64,000 nt of DNA, taken from the NCBI GenBank assembly GCA_943370285.1, contig CALRQJ020000003.1, positions 240,745-304,744 on the forward strand, written 5' to 3'. This document shows positions 58,625 through 64,000 of this stretch, piece by piece. Below the pieces are notes generated by a model. It saw only the letters and a list, made by a program, of their open reading frames with translations, was not told where the DNA came from and ran no database searches. The stretch's first letter is position 1, and every line of letters begins with the position of its first letter. Both the position numbers and the translations under genes were made by a program. Source of the DNA: CALRQJ02 sp943370285 (lineage in GTDB: Bacteria > Bacteroidota > Bacteroidia > Chitinophagales > Chitinophagaceae).

Positions 58625-59670
58625 AATAATTGTTTAGTCTTTCTTTCTGTTATAAAATATTCCGCCACTAATAATCCTAACGCTAGCAATACAAAAATCA
58701 TGTACAAAGATTGGTATTGTTTAAACCCACCGGCTCCGGTATTTTTCTTTTCCATATTATCAATCTTGGCCATTATACTCGTAGCAATTTGATTGGTGTT
58801 ATTCATCAAGTAAAATTCGCCACTGGTAACAGTTGCAATATCTTGTAATATTGGTTCATTGAGTTTGGTAATTATAGTTCTTCCTTCATTGTCTTTTTTA
58901 AACTCATTGGTACCTTCTTCCATAATAGGGCTGCCTTGTGAAGTGCCTGCACCAACGGTAAATATTACAGCACCATGTTCGGCTAATAATTTGGCTTGGT
59001 CTATGGCTTTACTGTCATGGTCTTCGCCGTCAGTAATAAGAATAACAGCTTTGTATTTTTTTTCTTTGGTATTCAACGCTACATCGGCCAATTGCAATGC
59101 ATCGCCAATGGCTGTTCCTTGCACCGGTACTGCATCAGGCGTTGCATTGGATACATACATTTTTGCTGCTGATGCATCATTGGTTAATGGCATTTGTAAA
59201 TAGGCCTGTCCGGCAAATAGTACTAAGCCCATTCTGTTGTTTCCAATCTTATCAATAAGTAAATTGACCAATTGTTTGCTCTTGTCAAGTCGGTTTGGTT
59301 TGATGTCCTGACTCAACATACTTTTACTTACATCTAAAACAAGCAGTACATCAATGCCTGCTCTTTTTATATTATCCCCTTTTAATGGCATTCGCAAATT
59401 GGCTGCCGATAAAATAAGCAGCAACAATGCCACGATTACGGCATAAAATTTCAAACGGTATTTATTGGGTGAGTAGTTGGCGGTTAATCTTTCAATCAAA
59501 TTCTGATCGCCTAATGCTTTTTTTATCTGTTGTTTGGTATGCAGCACATAGATAAACAGCAACATCAAAGGAATCAGTAATAGTATTCCGCCTAAATAAC
59601 CGATATGTTCAAATTGTGGCACAATCAAATGTAGCACATGCCTGTGGTGAAAAATCAAAAAGAATTGCAA
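58618..59670 (-). CDS. BatB-like vWA-domain membrane protein
   Basis: The longest frame gives 350 residues. Two N-terminal transmembrane helices (about 28-45 and 75-90) are followed by a vWA domain with MIDAS DVSKSMLSQD, the later TDGEDHDSK motif, and a C-terminal helix (about 325-343). The helix-vWA-helix layout is BatA/BatB. A GTG at 59620-59622, before PQFEHIGYL, is a likely alternative start because BatB proteins begin near this motif. The MoxR ATPase and other Bat genes are not in the window. Confidence 0.87.
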   Translation of the reverse strand: MQFFLIFHHRHVLHLIVPQFEHIGYLGGILLLIPLMLLFIYVLHTKQQIKKALGDQNLIERLTANYSPNKYRLKFYAVIVALLLLILSAANLRMPLKGDNIKRAGIDVLLVLDVSKSMLSQDIKPNRLDKSKQLVNLLIDKIGNNRMGLVLFAGQAYLQMPLTNDASAAKMYVSNATPDAVPVQGTAIGDALQLADVALNTKEKKYKAVILITDGEDHDSKAIDQAKLLAEHGAVIFTVGAGTSQGSPIMEEGTNEFKKDNEGRTIITKLNEPILQDIATVTSGEFYLMNNTNQIATSIMAKIDNMEKKNTGAGGFKQYQSLYMIFVLLALGLLVAEYFITERKTKQLLW

Positions 59671-59703
59671 AAGCGTTAAATGGCAGAAGCGGCACTATTT
59701 GTA

Positions 59704-60516
59704 TTACATCTTGCCTTCTAAAAATCCTAATTGCTTGAGTATGCCTTTTAATGCATTCATTCTAGCGGTTGTCATGTCTATTTCGCTATCTCCTTCAACA
59801 TTCAATACAAAGAAATAAGGGTGTCGGTTTTCTTCAATCCAACCCACAACCCAACCTAATGTTTTACCTGAAGGGGTAGTGCCTGTGCCGGTTTTATACG
59901 ATAGTAAGTAGTTGGCATTTTTCTCTCTCAACATCATTTGGCGAACAATGCGTTGAGCTCTTTTATCGATAGGTAGTTGGTCGAAATATAGGCGTTTAAC
60001 CAAGCCCAATTGTTCGTCGGCAGTAATGGTTAAAGTATTATTTAGCCAAAAACTATCTACATGATTACCAATGGTTCTGTTGCCATAATTCAAACTATCT
60101 AACCATAATTTCATGGTGTCTTTACCAATTCGCCTTGCCAATTCTTGGTAATAAGGAACAGCCGAAACTTTAAATGCCTCTTCCATATCTAGGTCTTTAT
60201 TCCAATCGGCATTCCAACGAGTAACGCCATCCCATTTGATGACCATTTTTTCATTAAAAGCCCTTCCGGTATGAATGGCAATTAATGAGTTTACTATTTT
60301 AAATGTAGAAGCAGGACTGTAAGCTGAATCTTTATATCTACTCAAGTTAAAAATGGTAAACTGATTGCTGTTATTGTTATACAAGGCAAAACAACCTTGC
60401 AATTTGTTATCGGTGAAATGTTTTTCCAGACTATTGTCGACAGTTACATTGTTTGGGCTGCAAGCAGAAAAAACAATGGCTATACAAAAAGCTATCGCTA
60501 TAGATAATGAACGCAT
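59704..60516 (-). CDS. Class D beta-lactamase (OXA-type) lipoprotein
   Basis: I start at MRSLSIAIAF (ATG ending at 60516), which gives a lipoprotein signal with Cys in VFSACSPN; the frame runs to 60564. The ~270-residue protein carries all class D motifs: STFK (in SPASTFKIVNSLIA), SxV as SAV in KVSAVPYYQELAR, YGN in LNYGNRTIG and KTG in LSYKTGTG. It hydrolyses beta-lactams or is a related penicillin-recognising enzyme; chromosomal class D enzymes of this type occur in environmental Bacteroidota. Monocistronic. Confidence 0.93.
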   Translation of the reverse strand: MRSLSIAIAFCIAIVFSACSPNNVTVDNSLEKHFTDNKLQGCFALYNNNSNQFTIFNLSRYKDSAYSPASTFKIVNSLIAIHTGRAFNEKMVIKWDGVTRWNADWNKDLDMEEAFKVSAVPYYQELARRIGKDTMKLWLDSLNYGNRTIGNHVDSFWLNNTLTITADEQLGLVKRLYFDQLPIDKRAQRIVRQMMLREKNANYLLSYKTGTGTTPSGKTLGWVVGWIEENRHPYFFVLNVEGDSEIDMTTARMNALKGILKQLGFLEGKM

Positions 60517-60643
60517 ATTCAGTATTATTAAAGCGCAAAGGTAACAGCAATAGCGCCACCTCAATTATCTGTTGAGATAATTTTATTTTTTTTGAATCTA
60601 TTCTGCTGGTTAAAACACCATGTTGATGTACTTAATAGGCATA

Positions 60644-60673
60644 AAAAAATCGGGAACATTGTCCCGATTTTTT
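60644..60673 (-). terminator. Rho-independent terminator of the first GH128-like gene
   Basis: AAAAAATCGGGA (60644-60655) pairs with TCCCGATTTTTT (60662-60673) around a six-base loop. Reading leftwards it follows the stop at 60694 by about 20 bp. Confidence 0.88.
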
Positions 60674-60693
60674 GTATTTGCATGGGGGTGGAA

Positions 60694-61917
60694 TTATGGA
60701 ACAATAGTACAGTCGCCAATTACATTACCACTAAATGATTTAGTGCTAGGTAGGCTCTTCCAGTAGTTTCCAATATCTGAAAGTACACCGGGTGATGAGA
60801 CAGCTGAATAATTTGTTTCAAAGAAGAATGAATAGCGTTCTACATAATCAACTGTGTTCAGCCACTCCGTTGACATTTTCATGAAATGTTTTTGTACTGC
60901 AGTTGAATTGCGACCCACATTGGCATTGAATTCGGTAATCCAAATTGGTTTTGTAGGATAAGCAGTACGTACATTTTGTACATAGGTTCTAAATCTGTTA
61001 AATGCACCTACAGCAGTTAGAGAGTCGTTAGCGCCGGTAGCCGTTGGGTTGCCCCAATCGTACCAGTGAATAGCTACGTAATCTACTCTCATGTTAAGTG
61101 AGGCGGCCTGTGCCATAAAACTGGTTAACCATTTACCGGCACCAAACGCATTTTCTTCTTTACAAGCAGGGCTTCCCAATCTTAATCCGCTTCTTATCAT
61201 ATTTCTGTATCTGACAATGGCAGTATCAACAGGTACATTAGATTGGCTGCTGTTATCGGGTTCGTTAAAAGATAACAAATGGTCTATATCATTTCTGCCT
61301 GCTAAATAGGCCATTTGTGCATCAGTAGCTGTTCCTTTGCCCCAAGTCATGGGTACAAATTGCTCGTTGGGCCAAGAATTTTTGTCAATACTCCAACCAT
61401 AATACCATTGACCGGCTAAAGCCCTTACAGTGGTTTCTGTTGTGCTGCAAGTACCTTTTTTATCTGGATTATTCACTTTAATGCAACGTACATAAGAAAT
61501 ATTATTGCGAAGTCTTACCGGTAAGTTTGCCTTGATGGCATTGTCTATAGCAATAAAAGTTCCTGACTCTCCACTGCCGTCGCCATTGGCTGCAAAAACA
61601 ACCATATAGCCTTTGGGCAAGTAGAATGAAACGATTTTGTTATCTACAACGGTAGGTAAGTTTTTAAATAAACCTGAGGGAATGACTACCTCTGTAAATA
61701 AGGTATCAAATCCCAACTCTAGCCATGAACTTGATGCTCCTAAAGCAGTAGATACAACCAGTTTATTGCCGGAATAGGTACCGTTGTTTAATCCAACAGT
61801 TGTAGTGCCGCCACCTCCACCGGTTCCGCCACCACTGCCACCGGAAGAAGATTTTTTACATGATATGGTTGCAAAAAGCAACGCTACCATAACAACTTGT
61901 AAAAGTCTCATTTTCAT
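60694..61917 (-). CDS. GH128-like (Glyco_hydro_cc) lipoprotein, copy 1
   Basis: The 407-residue protein has a lipoprotein signal (LFATISCKKS, Cys at about 20), a Ser/Gly-rich linker, a ~130-residue N-terminal region with YLPKGYMVVFAANGDGSGES, then a glycoside hydrolase catalytic core. The core has WYYGWSID, FVPMTWG, LLSFNEPDN (acid/base Glu), AIHWYDWG and IWITEFNAN (nucleophile Glu). This matches the GH128 beta-1,3-glucanase family. It is a tandem paralogue of the gene at 62287, with clearly diverged linker and similar length. Confidence 0.87.
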   Translation of the reverse strand: MKMRLLQVVMVALLFATISCKKSSSGGSGGGTGGGGGTTTVGLNNGTYSGNKLVVSTALGASSSWLELGFDTLFTEVVIPSGLFKNLPTVVDNKIVSFYLPKGYMVVFAANGDGSGESGTFIAIDNAIKANLPVRLRNNISYVRCIKVNNPDKKGTCSTTETTVRALAGQWYYGWSIDKNSWPNEQFVPMTWGKGTATDAQMAYLAGRNDIDHLLSFNEPDNSSQSNVPVDTAIVRYRNMIRSGLRLGSPACKEENAFGAGKWLTSFMAQAASLNMRVDYVAIHWYDWGNPTATGANDSLTAVGAFNRFRTYVQNVRTAYPTKPIWITEFNANVGRNSTAVQKHFMKMSTEWLNTVDYVERYSFFFETNYSAVSSPGVLSDIGNYWKSLPSTKSFSGNVIGDCTIVP

Positions 61918-62236
61918 TGTGCTTATTTTTTGTACAGTTTAATAATGATGATTATTTATATATCGAAGCATTGCAACAGTAACACCCAATTTGTGTGTAC
62001 CGGGTAAGCGGAAAATGTTATGATAAAAACTACATTCAGGAGTCATAGTGCAATCGTTCGACTTTAAAAATAATGCACAGCATCACTATAACATAGCGTA
62101 ATATCAAGGTTGAATAAAATGTACCTCAATTTTGAAAATTAATTACTGTAGGCAATTTGGGTTCTTGATTTGTTTTATAGCTGATGGTTCTAAGTGGATT
62201 GAGATTATGCAGAAATGATTTGATGGCTAAACAAAA
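61918..62236. other. Intergenic region between GH128-like genes with shared upstream element
   Basis: No ORF is seen. CATAGTGCAATCGTT at 62044-62058 recurs as CATAATGCAATCGTT at 63638-63652, upstream of the second copy at the same distance from the start codon (127 and 128 bp). GGGTAAGC at 62002-62009 also recurs at 63567-63574. On the leftward strand a TATTTTTA sequence precedes the shared block in both, so it probably marks the promoter and 5' end. Confidence 0.5.
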
Positions 62237-62264
62237 ACAGGATTGAAGTAACTTTCAATCCTGT
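62237..62264 (-). terminator. Terminator of the second GH128-like gene
   Basis: ACAGGATTGAA (62237-62247) and TTCAATCCTGT (62254-62264) pair perfectly, with TTTTTG beyond it reading leftwards. It lies 23 bp after the stop at 62287. Confidence 0.83.
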
Positions 62265-62286
62265 TGTAAAAAATAAGTGTTAACGA

Positions 62287-63510
62287 TTATGGTATCAATG
62301 TTGCGTCCCCTATAATATTGGCAGAAAATGCCTTGGTGCTGCTCAAACTCTTCCAATATAAACCTTCGGTTGTTAAAGCACCGGTTGATGTTACATCAGG
62401 TACAGAAGGTGGGAAGAAATAAGAATACCGCTCAATAGCCGGATTGTTATTCATCCAATCGCTTGAAAGCTTCATGAAATAACGATGCACAACGGTAGAA
62501 GTTCTATTTCTGTTGGCATTGTATTCTGTTACCCAAATTGGACGATTCGGATAAGCATTTCTTACATTTTGAATATAGGTTTGAAAACGAGTTAATACTC
62601 TTTCGGCAGTTAAAGAATCTGTTGCTGCATTATTGGTTTCACTACCCCAATCATACCAATGCACACAAATGTAATCTGTTCTTAGATTGAAGGTTTGTGC
62701 CTTGTTCATAAAATCGGTAAGCCATCTGCCTGCACCAAATGCCTCGCCTTGTGTAGTAACAGGGCTGCCTAATCTTAAACCAGATTTCATCATTACACGG
62801 TAACGTACAACAGCTGTATCAACAGGTACATTTGATTGATCAACACCATCGGGTTCATTAAAGGATAATAAATGATCTACATCTTTTCTCACGGCTAAGG
62901 CAGCAACGTTGGCATCAATGGCAGAACCTTTGCCCCATGTCATAGGTACGTATTGAATACCTGGGTAAGACATTTTATTCAAGCTCCAACCGTAGTACCA
63001 CTGTGAAGCAAATGCTTGTACGGTAGCATCATTAACCGAGCAAGTTCCTTTTTTATCGGGATTGTTGTATGTAATATAACGAATATATGAAATGTTGTTT
63101 CTTAATCTCACCGGCAAGTTGGCTTTGACATCAGTATCCACTGCTACAAAACAAGCAGACTCACCTGTTCCATCCTCATTGGCTGCAAACACCACCATAT
63201 AACCTTTTGGTAGATAGAATGAAAGAATTTTGTTTTCAAATCCGGTAGGGATGGCTTTTACCAAACCAATGCCAAGATTGATAGATGTAAACATGGTATC
63301 GGCACCTACTTGTGTCCATGATGCACCCAAGTTTAGTGCAGTAGAGATGACAAGTTTTGAGCTTGTACCGGTAAATGGCAGTTGGGTAGTTCCGCCGCCA
63401 CCGCCACCCCCGCCTGTTCCACCACCGCCACCTGATGGGGATGATTTTTTACAAGCCATTGCAACAAACAGCAGCAATGTAAAAACAGTTTGTAATAAAC
63501 GTAGTTTCAT
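62287..63510 (-). CDS. GH128-like (Glyco_hydro_cc) lipoprotein, copy 2
   Basis: The 407-residue protein parallels copy 1: lipoprotein signal (FVAMACKKSS), a Gly/Ser-rich linker, the same YLPKGYMVVFAANEDG region, and catalytic segments WYYGWSLNK, YVPMTWGKG, LLSFNEPDG, CVHWYDWG and IWVTEYNAN with both glutamates. The two likely attack related beta-glucans, perhaps fungal or algal, at the cell surface. The upstream region holds the shared element at 63638-63652. Confidence 0.87.
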   Translation of the reverse strand: MKLRLLQTVFTLLLFVAMACKKSSPSGGGGGTGGGGGGGGTTQLPFTGTSSKLVISTALNLGASWTQVGADTMFTSINLGIGLVKAIPTGFENKILSFYLPKGYMVVFAANEDGTGESACFVAVDTDVKANLPVRLRNNISYIRYITYNNPDKKGTCSVNDATVQAFASQWYYGWSLNKMSYPGIQYVPMTWGKGSAIDANVAALAVRKDVDHLLSFNEPDGVDQSNVPVDTAVVRYRVMMKSGLRLGSPVTTQGEAFGAGRWLTDFMNKAQTFNLRTDYICVHWYDWGSETNNAATDSLTAERVLTRFQTYIQNVRNAYPNRPIWVTEYNANRNRTSTVVHRYFMKLSSDWMNNNPAIERYSYFFPPSVPDVTSTGALTTEGLYWKSLSSTKAFSANIIGDATLIP

Positions 63511-63832
63511 TGGTTATAATTTAATTGATTAAATAGTTGCATGTAAAGTTTGCCCGATAAAGCGTAGGGTAAGCAAAATTCATCGAATAAGTGCGACGGT
63601 TAGTTGCACACAATTCTAAAAAGCAAGCAATGAAGGGCATAATGCAATCGTTTCAGAATAAAAATACGCATCTATAGTACTGCAAGATTGCTTGAAACCT
63701 AGTATGAATAAATATTCCCTCTATTTTGACATTTTACACCTTATAAAATGAGAATATCCTGGAGCTCAAAATCATTGCGAGTATTCATTTTGGCGAAACA
63801 GTAGATAGTTTTAAAAATAGGACAGGGGAATA
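63511..63832. other. Intergenic region upstream of GH128-like copy 2
   Basis: About 320 bp, AT-rich. It holds the conserved element at 63638-63652 and GGGTAAGC at 63567-63574 shared with copy 1. No ORF or terminator hairpin is apparent. Confidence 0.45.
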
Positions 63833-64000
63833 TTACCATACATGCCAGTCTACCGCCACATTCTCATTTCTACTAGTTGGTTTTTGCAATCCATTGGTCA
63901 TTTTTTCTACTTGTTCGCCAACTATCTTTTTGAGTTGACTGATAGTCGTAGGTATGTTTTTTTTCATTTCTTCTAAAATGCAATAAGTGAACACCCCATT
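63833..64000 (-). CDS. C-terminus of a probable caspase-like protein (cut by window edge)
   Basis: The frame is open from base 64000 to the stop at 63833-63835, giving the last 55 residues. The stretch NGVFTYCILEEM, then a helix ISQLKKIVGEQV and MTNGLQKPTSR, resembles the end of bacterial caspase-family (peptidase C14) domains, where a G-x-F-T-Y-x-L-L segment is followed by a Q-x-P-T motif. The catalytic His and Cys would be outside the window. No N-terminal part is visible, so associated domains cannot be known. Confidence 0.5.
   Translation of the reverse strand, partial: NGVFTYCILEEMKKNIPTTISQLKKIVGEQVEKMTNGLQKPTSRNENVAVDWHVW

Noticed and set aside
1..64000. CRISPR arrays, prophage, IS elements or an origin of replication
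   Set aside because: No spaced direct repeats, integrase, transposase, phage structural genes or dnaA-box cluster were seen on either strand.

Overview
The window is a 64 kb piece of a Bacteroidota chromosome, probably a Chitinophagaceae-type organism. The evidence is an AT-rich sequence, a fused ccoN-ccoO gene, TonB-dependent receptors, T/A-rich translation starts that mostly lack Shine-Dalgarno sequences, and promoters fitting the Bacteroidota -7 element TAnnTTTG. I see no prophage, IS element, rRNA operon or CRISPR array.

Layout. 1-1.4 kb: 3' end of prfA and two conserved small genes. 1.4-3.7 kb: a two-component pair (PAS histidine kinase and a receiver fused to a Crp/Fnr-type DNA-binding module). 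3.8-12.7 kb: a complete cbb3 oxidase and maturation locus (ccoI, ccoS, ccoNO, ccoQ, ccoP, ccoG, ccoH, SafE-like protein). 12.7-19 kb: a possible sigma-54-driven small RNA, then VanZ-like, FAS1, vWA, DUF4397 and acyltransferase genes. 19.1-22.7 kb: an RNA-repair locus, read leftwards, with two small ORFs each ending in a terminator hairpin, a third small ORF with a strong Shine-Dalgarno, two divergent tRNA-like genes, an AAA ATPase and a frameshifted rtcB. 22.9-28 kb: radical SAM protein, 2H phosphoesterase, umuD-like gene lacking its catalytic residues, umuC, and a broken DUF72 gene. 28-43 kb: mixed metabolic and envelope genes (flavin reductase, BI-1, polysaccharide deacetylase, 2-oxoacid oxidoreductase alpha, ECF sigma module, GTP-PEPCK, AspT-like transporter, transketolase C-half). 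43-49 kb: the cell-shape operon mreB-mreC-mreD-pbp2-rodA. 49-58 kb: galE and a phosphate cluster (PiT, DUF47, porin O/P, and a TonB receptor preceded by a Pho-box-like array). 58-64 kb: a Bat-like vWA/TPR pair, class D beta-lactamase, two tandem GH128-like lipoproteins and the C-terminus of a caspase-like protein.

How parts work together. Three near-identical palindromes TGACAnnTGTCA (ATGAC-N4-GTCAT architecture, as in Fnr-family sites) precede the 1028 gene, ccoI and ccoS. They are placed relative to TAnnTTTG elements as expected for activation, and define a candidate low-oxygen regulon. The receiver-Crp/Fnr protein encoded between them is an obvious candidate regulator.

The least explained part is 19.1-22.75 kb. 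There tRNA-like genes sit 14 nt upstream of the AAA start codon in an RtcB operon, behind two tandem terminators whose 5' arms can also pair with segments inside upstream small ORFs. This could be an attenuated, tRNA-linked RNA repair system. All functional statements are from reading the sequence; no searches were run.
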